Source: JADJLQ01 sp038251405 (lineage in GTDB: Bacteria > Bacteroidota > Bacteroidia > Chitinophagales > Saprospiraceae). Taken from it: a stretch of 64,000 nt of DNA. The notes under the pieces are model-generated. The model ran no database searches. It was not told the origin of the DNA and worked only from the letters and a program-made list of their open reading frames with translations. The position numbers were made by a program, and so were the translations under genes. Position 1 is the stretch's first letter; every line of letters starts with the position of its first letter. Where the stretch lies: contig JBBSBH010000010.1 in assembly GCA_038251405.1 (NCBI GenBank), positions 88,127 to 152,126 of the forward strand. The letters are read 5' to 3'. Positions 9,374-19,059 of the stretch are shown in pieces.

Positions 9374-10205
9374 AAATCTGAGCCTCTGTGGCTATTACTT
9401 GTCCTTCAAAGTGGATACCATTTAGAGTCAGCCACAGATTACACGGGTTTTCACAGATTAAATTCTCCAATACTCACTTTGCAAATCTGAGCCTCTGTGG
9501 CTATTATGTGTTTTTAAAGAGGTTACCATTTAGAGTCAGCCAGAAATTTCGCAGGTTTTCACAGAAAAGAAATCCACAATGCTCCGTGTAAATCTGAGCC
9601 TCTGTGGCTATTACTTGTCCTTCAAAGTGGATTCCCTTTAAAGTCAGCCACAGATTACACGGGTTTTCACAGATTAAATTCTCCAAACCTTCTGCGCCAA
9701 TCAGTGCCTCTGTAGCTAATAATCTTGCCTAAAAGTTCAGCCACAGATTTCCCAGGTTTTCACAGATTAAGTTCTCCAAAACTCACTGTGCAATCAGTGC
9801 CTCTGTGGCTTTATTATGTTTTCAAAGAGGATACCATTTAGAGTCAGCCACAGATTTCGCAGGTTTTCACAGAAAAGAAATCCACAATGCTCCGTGTAAA
9901 TCTGAGTCCCTGTGGCTATTACTTGTTTTCAAAGCGGTTATCATTTAAAGATCAGCCACAGATTACACGGGTTTTCACAGATTAAATTCTCCAATACTCA
10001 CTGTGCAAATCTGAGCCTCTGTGGGTATTATGTGTTTTTAAAGAGGTTACCATTTAGAGTCAGCCACAGATTACTCAGGTTTTCACAGATTATGATCTTC
10101 TGGTTTTCAGTGTAAATCTGAGCCTCTGTGGCTACAATATTCTCCAAAGTATCGGCCACAGATTTTCACAGATAATCTTTAATGCGAATCAGTATTTCCT
10201 GAGGC
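9374..10205. repeat. Left block of ~108-bp degenerate palindromic repeats (about 9 units)
   Basis: Units begin with a form of AATCTGAGCCTCTGTGGCT near 9374, 9483, 9590, 9699, 9792, 9898, 10007, 10114 and 10187. Most steps are 106-109 bases, with shorter ones of 93 and 73. Within a unit, CTCTGTGGCT is followed about 50 bases later by its inverse, AGCCACAGATT, and then by GGTTTTCACAGATTA, so each unit can fold into a long-loop hairpin. Copies differ by point changes and small indels. Same-strand copies resume after the GxxExxY gene. Confidence 0.9.
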
Positions 10206-10246
10206 TAATAAAAAAGTATCAGTGGAATCTTTTCTATTTTTAAAGC

Positions 10247-10633
10247 ATGAAACGCACTGAAAACAATTACCCACTAAAAGAAGAAACTTCCATCATCATC
10301 GGAATAGGCATGGAAATTCATCGCCTTCTCGGTCCCGGATTTTTAGAAATAGTATATAAAGATGCTATGGACTATGAATTTAAAAATCAGAGAATTGATT
10401 TCAACAGAGAGAAAGCGTATCCAATACTTTATAAAAATATTATTCTATCGCACCAATATTTCTCGGATTTCACTGTCTTTGATAAAATAATCCTGGAAGT
10501 CAAAGCTAAATCGAAAATTACTGATCTTGATTTGGCCCAGATTATCAATTATCTCAAAGCTTCAGGTAATAAGGTTGGCTTGATTTTGAATTTTGGGATT
10601 GAGTCACTTGGAATTAAACGGGTTATATATTGA
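10247..10633 (+). CDS. GxxExxY protein (PD-(D/E)XK nuclease-like)
   Basis: 128 residues. The family motif is GFLEIVY (31-37) in the context IHRLLGPGFLEIVYKDA. Downstream, FSDFTVFDKIILEVKAKSK (72-90) carries an acidic residue and E84-V-K86, the D...ExK arrangement of PD-(D/E)XK nucleases, followed by a helix with QIINYLKASGNKVGL. The family (GxxExxY, PDDEXK_3-like) is small, often multicopy in a genome, and its cellular role is unknown; nuclease activity is predicted from the fold only. No ribosome-binding site is obvious. The gene occupies a 440-base gap in a repeat array: unit 9 ends ~40 bases before the ATG and repeats resume ~15 bases after the stop. It may be the core of a small repeat-associated mobile unit. 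Confidence 0.9.
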   Translation: MKRTENNYPLKEETSIIIGIGMEIHRLLGPGFLEIVYKDAMDYEFKNQRIDFNREKAYPILYKNIILSHQYFSDFTVFDKIILEVKAKSKITDLDLAQIINYLKASGNKVGLILNFGIESLGIKRVIY

Positions 10634-10647
10634 GTGATTACTCTGTG

Positions 10648-10998
10648 CCAATCTGTGCCTCTGAGGCTAAAACATTGTGCAAAAGAACTGCCCCAGATTA
10701 CTCAGATTTTCACAGATTATGGCATTCTGGTTTCCGTGTAAATCTGTGCCTCTGTGGCTAAAATATTCCTCAAAAGATCGGCCATAGATTTCAAAGAGGA
10801 AGATACCTCAATTACTATGTAAATTAGTGACCTCCGTGGCTCTAATAGCGTGCGCGAAGGGTTTTAAAATTCAGCCACAGATTACACGGGTTTTCACAGA
10901 AAAGAAATCCCCCAAATACAAACTGTGCAAATCTGTGTCTCTGTGGCAAATATGATACCCTAATTACTGTTCAAATAAGTAACCTCTGTGGCTAAGTT
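10648..10998. repeat. Right block of the same palindromic repeat family (about 5 units)
   Basis: Unit starts at about 10648 (AATCTGTGCCTCTGAGGCT), 10740, 10820, 10928 and 10974, in the same orientation as the left block. Inverse arms occur at about 10690 (CCCCAGATTACTCAG) and 10872 (AGCCACAGATTACACGG). Copies here more often read AATCTGTGCCTCTGTGGC, a slightly different subtype from the left block. The block ends just before the stop codon of the S9 peptidase gene that reads leftward at 11016. Confidence 0.88.
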
Positions 10999-11015
10999 AT
11001 CTCCATGTAATCCAC

Positions 11016-13007
11016 CTAAGACTTACCCTTCCCCCCGATATACTTATTCATCCACTCCACATTGGTCTCAAATACTTTGAGATTCATCTTGGGCTCCACC
11101 GGACCATGAGCCTGCCTGGGCATGGCTAACATGCGTACGGTGACATTCCTTCTTTTCAATGCATTATAAAACATGAGGCCGTTGGTGATGGGCACACGTT
11201 GATCGCCTTCGCAGTGTTGCAGCAGTACCGGGGTTTTTACATTTTGTACATATCGGAGTGGGGAGTGAGCATCATAAGTGGCCCAATCATTCCAAGGATC
11301 GGCCTTGAAATAGGAAGGCAAAAAGCCATTGATATCATCAGTAAGATTTTGATTGACGAGATCTACAACCGGGGCGCCGATGGAGGCTACTTTAAATCGA
11401 TTGGTATGCCCTACGATCCAGGAGCTTATAAAGCCACCATAGCTCCAGCCCATCACACCCATTCTGGCAGAATCAGCTACACCCATTTTGATCACCTGGT
11501 CTACTCCATTCATTATATCGATATAGTCTTTACCTCCCCAATCAGATCGGTTAGCCATTCTGAAATCCGCGCCATAGCCAGTGGAGCCACGAGGATTGGG
11601 CCGCAGGATGGCATAGCCTTGTTCAGCAAAGGCCGCGATGGGGTAAGCACCTGAGTTGCCGACTACACAGTTTTGTACAAATACTCCTGAAGGTCCGCCA
11701 TGGACATTGAGGATGAAGGGTACTTTTTGACCGGCAACATAATTCAGCGGATAGGTGAGCAGACCTTCTATTTCTCTGCCATCGGCACCTTTCCACTTGA
11801 TTACTTCTGTTTTGGGTAATGGTTTACCGGAATGCCCAGCCTGTACTGTTGTGAGTTTTACTGGAGCGTAAGTACTCGTACCAGTGATAAAGGCCTCTGC
11901 TAAAGAAGAAGGATTTTGCTTCAAGAATGTAATCTTATTGTTTTTATCATTTAGCGTAACACCAGTGATAAGATCTGTTTCGCCTTTGCTCCACTCGGTG
12001 ACCGTAGTGCCATCAACACTTAATATATAGATGCTGGTTAAGGTTTTATTTGCTTCTGAGTAAATGATGTTCTTGCTGTCAGCGGTCCAGCCGATGATCT
12101 GACCTTCGTCATTGGGACCAGACTTTAGCCGGGTGATTTTACCATCAGCCAGGTTATACACTTTTATCATTTCCGGACCTGACCAATCAATAGGATCTGT
12201 GGATGCATAAAAAACGATTTTACTACCATCAGGACTAAAGATCGGATTGCTTTCTCCGGCTTTGGGTGTGGAAGAAATGGGTTTGGAAATACCTGTTTCT
12301 ACATTTATTAAAGAAATATCACTTGTGATCTCATCATTGGCTTTAGGTGATTTACTATAGCTATATACCAGTTGTTTTCCATCGGGGCTCCAGTTAAAAT
12401 CATTTACGGTTACCTCTTCATTTACTAGTTTCTTTTGAGCATATTTTCCAGCAGTATCTTTTTTATTCAAATTCAAAATGAATAATCGATTTTGCTTAAT
12501 TTCTTCATCTACAAAATACCAGTCGTTCTTTCCTTTTTTATTTTTTTCATCCTGATCACTTACTGCATCAGCCATAGAAAAGGCTATTGAATTCCCATCA
12601 GGATTCCATGCATAGTTGGCTATCCCAGATTTTACATCTGTCAATTTTTCAGATTCGCCACCAGTAACAGGCATAGAATAAAGATTAGTTTTGCCATCTC
12701 GATTTGATGTAAAACTTATCCATTTTCCATCAGGACTCCAGGCCGGATTCGCATTGTTTTTATCACCACGGGTAAGCTGGGTCTGGTTGCTACCATCGGC
12801 ATTACAAAGCCAGATTTGATTTACATATTCGCTTCTTTCTTCTGTCATGATGGCTTCTCGTACTGAATACAATACTTTGGCACCGTCCGGTGATGCAATG
12901 GTAGCTGTGATGTTTTTTAGTTGCAGGCATTGCTCAGGACTCCAATTACTTTGAGCGTGTACTAGTGAAAGGGACAGGAAAGAAAATAGGATCAAAATAG
13001 TTTTCAT
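11016..13007 (-). CDS. S9 family peptidase (prolyl oligopeptidase type), secreted
   Basis: The frame opens at 13025, but the signal peptide (MKTILILFSFLSLSLVHAQ) begins at the ATG at 13007. Numbering here uses the 669-residue frame. Residues ~30-400 contain repeated PD40/WD-like blades (NPAWSPDGKWISFTSNRDG, SNPIFSPDGSKIVF), the beta-propeller that gates these enzymes. The C-terminal alpha/beta hydrolase has the triad Ser528 in GWSYGG, Asp608 in HCEGDQRVP and His640 in QAHGP. It should cleave short peptides, possibly after Pro or as a dipeptidyl or acylaminoacyl peptidase; specificity cannot be read. It is exported, and lies ~30 bases downstream of a second S9 gene on the same strand, so the two are probably one operon. 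Confidence 0.93.
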   Translation of the reverse strand: MKTILILFSFLSLSLVHAQSNWSPEQCLQLKNITATIASPDGAKVLYSVREAIMTEERSEYVNQIWLCNADGSNQTQLTRGDKNNANPAWSPDGKWISFTSNRDGKTNLYSMPVTGGESEKLTDVKSGIANYAWNPDGNSIAFSMADAVSDQDEKNKKGKNDWYFVDEEIKQNRLFILNLNKKDTAGKYAQKKLVNEEVTVNDFNWSPDGKQLVYSYSKSPKANDEITSDISLINVETGISKPISSTPKAGESNPIFSPDGSKIVFYASTDPIDWSGPEMIKVYNLADGKITRLKSGPNDEGQIIGWTADSKNIIYSEANKTLTSIYILSVDGTTVTEWSKGETDLITGVTLNDKNNKITFLKQNPSSLAEAFITGTSTYAPVKLTTVQAGHSGKPLPKTEVIKWKGADGREIEGLLTYPLNYVAGQKVPFILNVHGGPSGVFVQNCVVGNSGAYPIAAFAEQGYAILRPNPRGSTGYGADFRMANRSDWGGKDYIDIMNGVDQVIKMGVADSARMGVMGWSYGGFISSWIVGHTNRFKVASIGAPVVDLVNQNLTDDINGFLPSYFKADPWNDWATYDAHSPLRYVQNVKTPVLLQHCEGDQRVPITNGLMFYNALKRRNVTVRMLAMPRQAHGPVEPKMNLKVFETNVEWMNKYIGGKGKS

Positions 13008-13036
13008 GAAATGATGATTTAGCAAATTGAAAAAAA

Positions 13037-15178
13037 TTAATGAATAAACCGATCAAAAAACTCCCAGGCGCGCAGCATTTGATCAATGCGCTGGCGATTA
13101 TTTCCGCTTCTGGTGATTTCGTGCGTAGCTCCAGGATGCCGTACATATTCCACAGACTTGCCCATTACTTTGAGTGATTTATACATTTGTTCACCCTGGA
13201 TCACACCGGTGCGTAAATCGTTTTCCCCATGAAACATCAGGTAAGGAGTATTGATATTTTGTACATAAGTAATAGGTGATTCGTGTTCCAGGGTCTTGAG
13301 TACATCGGGCTGCCATGGGTAACCGCCAAAATACATAGGCACGAGTCGCCAGGCATTCCCTTCGCCAAAAAATGTAGTGAGATCATATACACCTCGTTGA
13401 GAACATGCTGCTTTAAATCTGTTGTCGTGTGAAATGATCCATGCGATGAGGTAACCGGCATAGGACCCTCCTGTCACCGCCAATTTAGAAGTATCTATAA
13501 ATCCCAGTGAGACAGCTGCATCTAAAGATTTTAGTACATCTGATGTAGGGCCGGCCCCCCAATCTTTGATATTCGCTCGCATAAAATTTTCACCATAGCC
13601 ACCCGATCCGCGCGGATTAGCATACACCACTACATAGCCTTTGCCACAATAGTACTGAAACTCATGCCACATACTGGCTTCGCCTGGTCCCCACATAGCA
13701 GTAGGTCCACCGTGGATTTCGAGCATAGCCGGGTATTTTTTACCAGGGGTATAATTGGTTGGCTTCATCACCCAATATTCTACTGTGAGCCCTTTTTCAT
13801 TTTTGAAAGAAAATTTCTGTGGTGTACTGAGCGTTTTCGTTTTCAGCCAGGATGTATTGAGATCGGTAAGTAGTTTTTGATTTTGCATTTTAGTATCAGC
13901 CAGGAAAAGCTCTGAAGGGCTTGCCACTGCAATTTTTGAAAAGGCTATTTTATCCTTTGAAAAATCTATAGATCCAATTCCTTCATCGAAAGAGCTGAGC
14001 ACATGAACTGCTTTAGTAGCCAGATCTACCAGGTACAACGCTACTCCACCATTAGAGGCCGAAGTAATAAATAGATTTTTATCGTCTTCGCTAAATTGAA
14101 TACTATTGACATTGCGATCGTGATTGATTATCATAATGTCTGATTCTTTTCCATTCAATGGCATGATGGAAAGCTTTGGCACAGAAACACTCAATATTGG
14201 AGATTGGGTGAAAGCGATCCATTTACCGGAAGGTGAAATCGTAGCTTGTCCATAGCTCATACCTTTCTTGCCTAATACTTTTGTCAGAGAATGATTGGCT
14301 AAGCTGAGTCGATATACTTCAGATTCAAAACTTCTGTCAGGATGTTCTGTTTTATCCAAATCTGTTTGTACCAGGATCTCATCTGTGCCCTCAATGAATT
14401 GCGGATTAGCAAAAGAATAGAACCCGCTCGTCAATGGAATTGATTTTGCTTGCGGCTTTACTTCTATCTGGTAAATATGATTAAAACTCAGGTCATTGCT
14501 TACCCGGGCTTCTTCCTGTAGATTGAGTTTGGTAATCACTTTTGCTTTATTATCTTTTTCATTCATAGAAAGATAGGCACGTATCTGATCTATAGATCCA
14601 TCGGGATTTGCTTTTGCCGTATTAGTACTTAAGTAGGAATTGTCTTTGAAACCTGCTTTTTCGGTTGGCCATTCGGGGAGTTCTTTTTTCGGGTTTAAAA
14701 TACTATCTGTGATTAGATCAATGAGTTTAATCGAGCTTGAAAACAAAATAGCTTGCCCATCGGGAAACCAAACCGGATTACCAGCTCCATTCTTTTCCGT
14801 AGTTAATTGCCAGGGCTCGCCTCCATCCATGGGAAGTATAAAAATCTGCCCTTTACCGTCCACTGATCTTGTAAATGCAATACTTTTCCCATCAGGCGAA
14901 ATTCTTGGATTATTGGCACCATCTTTTTGATAAGTCAATTGCCTGGGGGAAGTATTGCCTGAGACATCAGCCATCCATATTTGGGTTACATAATTATAAT
15001 CCCATTTGTCTTTTGCATCTGGTTCGATGGCCTGCACGGTGTAGATGATGTTTTTACCATCAGGCGTAATCTGAACATTTCCAGCAGTTTTAATTTTGGT
15101 AAGGTCAGACACCTGGATTTCATTTTGGCCAATTCCCAGATACGGAATAAAAAGTAAGAATAAAATGATTGACTTCAT
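13037..15178 (-). CDS. S9 family peptidase (prolyl oligopeptidase type), secreted
   Basis: 713 residues with a signal peptide (MKSIILFLLFIPYLGIGQ). Residues ~20-420 hold a TolB/PD40-type propeller (NPRISPDGKSIAFTRSVDG, GNPVWFPDGQAILFSSS). The hydrolase domain begins near 460 and shows HGGPTAMWG, Ser572 in GGSYAGY, Asp654 in HGENDLRTG and His686 in GATHE. It resembles secreted dipeptidyl- or acyl-peptidases of Bacteroidota. It is the first gene of a two-peptidase operon with the related but clearly divergent enzyme downstream. The promoter should lie in the 214 bases to 15392; I see no exact consensus box there. Confidence 0.93.
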   Translation of the reverse strand: MKSIILFLLFIPYLGIGQNEIQVSDLTKIKTAGNVQITPDGKNIIYTVQAIEPDAKDKWDYNYVTQIWMADVSGNTSPRQLTYQKDGANNPRISPDGKSIAFTRSVDGKGQIFILPMDGGEPWQLTTEKNGAGNPVWFPDGQAILFSSSIKLIDLITDSILNPKKELPEWPTEKAGFKDNSYLSTNTAKANPDGSIDQIRAYLSMNEKDNKAKVITKLNLQEEARVSNDLSFNHIYQIEVKPQAKSIPLTSGFYSFANPQFIEGTDEILVQTDLDKTEHPDRSFESEVYRLSLANHSLTKVLGKKGMSYGQATISPSGKWIAFTQSPILSVSVPKLSIMPLNGKESDIMIINHDRNVNSIQFSEDDKNLFITSASNGGVALYLVDLATKAVHVLSSFDEGIGSIDFSKDKIAFSKIAVASPSELFLADTKMQNQKLLTDLNTSWLKTKTLSTPQKFSFKNEKGLTVEYWVMKPTNYTPGKKYPAMLEIHGGPTAMWGPGEASMWHEFQYYCGKGYVVVYANPRGSGGYGENFMRANIKDWGAGPTSDVLKSLDAAVSLGFIDTSKLAVTGGSYAGYLIAWIISHDNRFKAACSQRGVYDLTTFFGEGNAWRLVPMYFGGYPWQPDVLKTLEHESPITYVQNINTPYLMFHGENDLRTGVIQGEQMYKSLKVMGKSVEYVRHPGATHEITRSGNNRQRIDQMLRAWEFFDRFIH

Positions 15179-15392
15179 AATTTTAGAATAAAATCTCGAA
15201 TTTAATTAATTAAAGGCAAGTACTCATTCCTATTTTGGGCCCGTGTATATGACCAACTCAGAATATCATTTAATAGTTGGCAAAACCTGGCTTTACCTTC
15301 CTAAGGCCTTACTCAGGCAAGCATTTATTTCAGGTATCTTCAGCATTTCAGTGGTTGGGAGGCAACCTTAATAAATAGAAGCAGTATAAATT

Positions 15393-17258
15393 CTATTGAA
15401 CTATTATTCTTTTTACAGAAGTCGTATTTTTACTACTTTCTATTCTGATGATATACATCCCAGGAGATCGGGCCAGATGATATTGGAAAGTAGTGGTAGG
15501 ATTAATTAATTTTTGTTCCAGGAGTTTACCTGCTAAATCATAGAGTTCAAGGTTCACAATGGAGGCAAAAGGTGATTCAATAGTAATAGTATTTTTTGCT
15601 GGATTAGGGTATACAAACAGATCTCTGATTTCATCATCCTTTGTTGCAGTAATCGCGGTATTTGTAAGAAGTATCGAAGTAATAGAGCTACCTGAGAGAT
15701 CAAAGTCCATTTGATTACTCGCTTTCCATTTAGTCTTTACTAATGCATTTTTAGCAGAGGAATAAAAAGTTTCCATGTTGGGTAAAGTCTTCAGTGTGAA
15801 AACTTCAGCGTCTCCTATTGGATTAAATGAGCCAAGAGTAAGATGAATGCTTTTGGTAGTTGTAGCTCGATTCACCAACGCTATAGTGACGGAGTCCTTG
15901 TTTTGATTTATAGTAGAATAAGCTGATACATTCTTTTCATCTGACGAAGAATTAGAAACAAAGCTGGTTTGATTGTATTTACTAAATAAATGTAGTGTCT
16001 CCCACATACCTGTTTTCCATGACCATGGAGTAAAAAGTTCAACTCCGTTTTTCATAAACTCACCTAAAGTACTGGCATACCAAATAGCTGTGATCGTAGG
16101 GTCATTCCCATTTATGCCCACCTCGGTAAGGCCAAGCGTGACACCGTGATTTTGCCCTAAATAATTATTCAACCAATCATTGATTCTACCAAAAATGTAT
16201 TCCTTATTTTGGCTTGCATCCCAACCTCCGTTAATTCGCTTGATACCGTTCGCTTCGGGAAAAACATAGTCTCTATCGAAAAATACTCTATGCAATTGTA
16301 CTATTTCTTCAGGCTTTGAGGTACCTGGGTAAAAATGAATATCTAATACATCAAGTAGTCGAATTCCAGTCTTCTTTTGCTCTTCAGCTACCCTTGCTAT
16401 AAAATATTCAAGCCAGGTATAAGGTTTACCATTGTAATTAATTACATTATTATCCCAATTATACCACTGCCATTCATTGGCAGTAACCGGGCCTACCAAT
16501 TTTATTTCAGGATAGAGAGCTCTTGCTTTTTTCGCTACTGAAAAATATCGCTGCATGAAATCTTCAGCTGAGAGTTGATTAGGCATAATGTCATCATGGG
16601 TGCCGTTCCATATCTCGGGTTCATTGTCCATATTCCAATATCGAAGTTTGGTTTTGTCCAGTTTTAATACATTGAACCAGTTATTCAATATTCCTATAGT
16701 ACTATCGGCGGGCCAATCTTCAAGATACAAATTTGGATCTCCATTTACTTTAGCTTTTGTTCCGGAATTATTCAACACGCCATTACCTGCCAGATTTTGA
16801 GCAGTGCCTTCCCACCATTGCGACATATTATAGCCCCAGTCATTAAAATTGAATTGATTTGTCCTGGCTGCTTTACCTATCAGTTGAAAGCTGAACATTA
16901 CCTGGGCATTTGGAAAACTTTTTTGAGCACCAGCAGCTTGTATTCCCCAGTCATTGCTGTACACATTATTATACCAATCAGGATGGCTTTGCAGCTTTCT
17001 TCGCCAATTATATTTTGTACTGTTGTTTCCACCTCCTTCACGTAATAATCGAACCCGAGCATCAGCCAATCGTATCGAGTCTTCAATAGAAATACCACCA
17101 AATGAGAAATTAGAAAGAGAATTATTTCTTCCATAGATATACGGTGATACAGGTACTAATGGTTTAGAAAAATCGAGCTTTATATCTACCTGCCCAAAAA
17201 TGGATGTAGTGAAAAAACAAAATGCCAGTAGGGCGTAAAATGACTTAATAACTTTCAT
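15393..17258 (-). CDS. GH44-like glycoside hydrolase with type IX secretion sorting domain
   Basis: The frame opens at 17321, but the ATG at 17258 starts a good signal peptide (MKVIKSFYALLAFCFF ending SIFGQ), giving 621 residues. The catalytic region (~25-450) has the GH44-type features YIYGRNN, RLLREGGGN, YWNMDNEPEIW with Glu213 as candidate acid/base, and LGLTEVGI with Glu379 as candidate nucleophile. A beta-rich domain follows. The last ~75 residues are a Por/T9SS type A sorting domain (FVYPNPAKNTITIES, then LYDLAGK, then GMYIIRIES). GH44 enzymes cut beta-1,4-glucans and xyloglucan; substrate here is inferred from family only. The sorting domain implies transport across the outer membrane and surface attachment or release. 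Confidence 0.85.
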   Translation of the reverse strand: MKVIKSFYALLAFCFFTTSIFGQVDIKLDFSKPLVPVSPYIYGRNNSLSNFSFGGISIEDSIRLADARVRLLREGGGNNSTKYNWRRKLQSHPDWYNNVYSNDWGIQAAGAQKSFPNAQVMFSFQLIGKAARTNQFNFNDWGYNMSQWWEGTAQNLAGNGVLNNSGTKAKVNGDPNLYLEDWPADSTIGILNNWFNVLKLDKTKLRYWNMDNEPEIWNGTHDDIMPNQLSAEDFMQRYFSVAKKARALYPEIKLVGPVTANEWQWYNWDNNVINYNGKPYTWLEYFIARVAEEQKKTGIRLLDVLDIHFYPGTSKPEEIVQLHRVFFDRDYVFPEANGIKRINGGWDASQNKEYIFGRINDWLNNYLGQNHGVTLGLTEVGINGNDPTITAIWYASTLGEFMKNGVELFTPWSWKTGMWETLHLFSKYNQTSFVSNSSSDEKNVSAYSTINQNKDSVTIALVNRATTTKSIHLTLGSFNPIGDAEVFTLKTLPNMETFYSSAKNALVKTKWKASNQMDFDLSGSSITSILLTNTAITATKDDEIRDLFVYPNPAKNTITIESPFASIVNLELYDLAGKLLEQKLINPTTTFQYHLARSPGMYIIRIESSKNTTSVKRIIVQ

Positions 17259-17418
17259 AAGGCCTAAATATAAACAAGAGAACGAAGTTTTAAGAATCCC
17301 AGGTATGATGCCAGTCTGCAAACTACTATCAAAAGGATAATTATTTACACAATTCTATCAGACAGCTATAATATGAACTAACAAAGAATAACTTAGTGAA
17401 TCAAATCATGAAAAGATA

Positions 17419-18978
17419 ATGACCAGCAGAAGAATATTCATTAGGCAAATTGGGCTTTCATCAATAGTCTTAGGGTTAAATCCCAATGAAGTTCTGGCAA
17501 AGGATTTAAATAAATTACCTCGAAGTGCTCCAGAGGCACAAGGAGTGACTACTACAGCCATCCATATATATTTTGACGCTATAGAAAGAAGTGGCCAGGA
17601 ATTTCACACCACCATGATTGTAAAAAATGGATTTGTAATTGCTGAAGGATACTGGTACCCATATGCTCCTGATCATCGCATACAGCTCTACTCTATGAGT
17701 AAGAGTTTTACCTCTACGGCCATTGGTTTGGCGCAACAGGAAGGTTTGCTGAATGTAGAAGATCATGTGATTAAATATTTTCAAGATGTACTTCCTGAAA
17801 CACAAAGTGAAAATCTCAAAACATTAAAAATTAAGCACTTACTTATGATGGGTGTGGGTATGGCCAAAGACTCGATCATGACTATAGAAAAGTCTCCTGC
17901 AGGTACACCCTGGGCAAAAACATTTTTATCATTACCAATAGAGTTTGAACCAGGTACTACGTTTTTATACAATTCAGGGGCGAGTTATATGCTTTCATGT
18001 ATTATTCAAAGAATTACTGGTCGCACGGTAGAAGAATTTTTGCGACCCAGATTATTCACCCCACTGGGAATGGATAAAGCGGTATGGACTAGAAATAGCG
18101 AAGGAATAAACTATGGCGCATCACATTTAAGAATTACTACTGAAGACATGGCTAAGTTTGGACAATTCTATTTGCAAAAAGGTAAATGGAACGGGAATCA
18201 AATTCTGAATGAAGATTATATACAGGCAGCTACTACTAAACAAATCTCTAATGGAAACAATAATAATAGTTGGGGTTATGGCTATGGCTACCAGTTTTGG
18301 TTGAACCCTCCGGGGGGCTATCGGGCTGATGGGGCTTTTGGTCAATATAGTATGGTTTTTCCTGATCAAAATGCAGTAGTGACAATAGCGAGTGAAAGTC
18401 TCGGGAAAGCCGACACGATGGGTATTGTATGGGATGTGCTCTGGCCCGAGTTAAACAGAAGTGAAAAACCAGTTGCAAATAAGACAGAGAATAAAAAGCT
18501 CAATAGAAGATTGGAGAATTTAAAGTATGATCCCCCCAAATTCGAAACTCATTCAGATCTGGAATCCAAAATCAATAACAAAGAGTACAATTTTGAACCC
18601 AATGGATTAGGCATTGAATCTTTGAAATTTTCATTCTCGAAAAAATCAGTTGTTTTTCGAATCAAAGAAGGAGGAATTCCAGGCTATCAAATCACGTGTG
18701 GCAGAAACTATTGGATCAAAAAAGGAAACTACAAACCCAAAGAGCACTCCCTTTTCAGCAGGCGACGCATCGATTTTGATTCTATTACTGCTGCATCGGC
18801 CGGTTGGAAATCCGGTGATCAGTTGGAGATCAGTATGCGATTTATAGAGACCTGTCATGGGGACTATCTAAGTTGCAGGTTTGATGGAGATACACTTACT
18901 ATTGCGCCTTTATTCAGCGTACAAAGAGCGGAAGGAAAGCCTGATGCCCGGAAAGTGTTGATCGGAAATAAAAAATAA
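17419..18978 (+). CDS. Serine hydrolase, beta-lactamase/PBP4-like family
   Basis: 519 residues. The N-terminus (MTSRRIFIRQIGLSSIVLGL) has twin arginines and a hydrophobic stretch, so Tat export is possible. The beta-lactamase-fold domain carries SMSK (Ser92-Lys95), FLYNSGASY (Tyr184) and a late DGAFGQ segment in place of the usual HxG. Family members include esterases, D-aminopeptidases and carboxypeptidases, so activity is uncertain. A C-terminal part (~350-510) holds an additional beta-rich domain ending FDGDTLTIAPLF. It is divergent from the GH44 gene and followed after 81 bases by the TolB-like gene, both perhaps one transcript. Confidence 0.85.
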   Translation: MTSRRIFIRQIGLSSIVLGLNPNEVLAKDLNKLPRSAPEAQGVTTTAIHIYFDAIERSGQEFHTTMIVKNGFVIAEGYWYPYAPDHRIQLYSMSKSFTSTAIGLAQQEGLLNVEDHVIKYFQDVLPETQSENLKTLKIKHLLMMGVGMAKDSIMTIEKSPAGTPWAKTFLSLPIEFEPGTTFLYNSGASYMLSCIIQRITGRTVEEFLRPRLFTPLGMDKAVWTRNSEGINYGASHLRITTEDMAKFGQFYLQKGKWNGNQILNEDYIQAATTKQISNGNNNNSWGYGYGYQFWLNPPGGYRADGAFGQYSMVFPDQNAVVTIASESLGKADTMGIVWDVLWPELNRSEKPVANKTENKKLNRRLENLKYDPPKFETHSDLESKINNKEYNFEPNGLGIESLKFSFSKKSVVFRIKEGGIPGYQITCGRNYWIKKGNYKPKEHSLFSRRRIDFDSITAASAGWKSGDQLEISMRFIETCHGDYLSCRFDGDTLTIAPLFSVQRAEGKPDARKVLIGNKK

Positions 18979-19059
18979 TTATGATTACTTCTGGCTTGAC
19001 CATTGGAATAAAAAATATTTTTCCCCGGGGCCTGGTAATTCAAAAAACAAATAAGTGAT

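Noticed and set aside
9237..10115. Several 60-80-residue frames in the repeat block on both strands (for example 9237-9470, 9504-9686, 9912-10115)
   Set aside because: They are translations of the ~108-base repeat itself, share the same repetitive residues, and have no start signals; not genes.
9374..10998. Possible CRISPR array
   Set aside because: Units are ~108 bases and degenerate throughout, with no constant repeat/unique spacer alternation and no cas genes nearby.
11199..11654. 151-residue frame antisense to the S9 peptidase
   Set aside because: It lies wholly inside a well-supported gene on the other strand and has no recognisable features.
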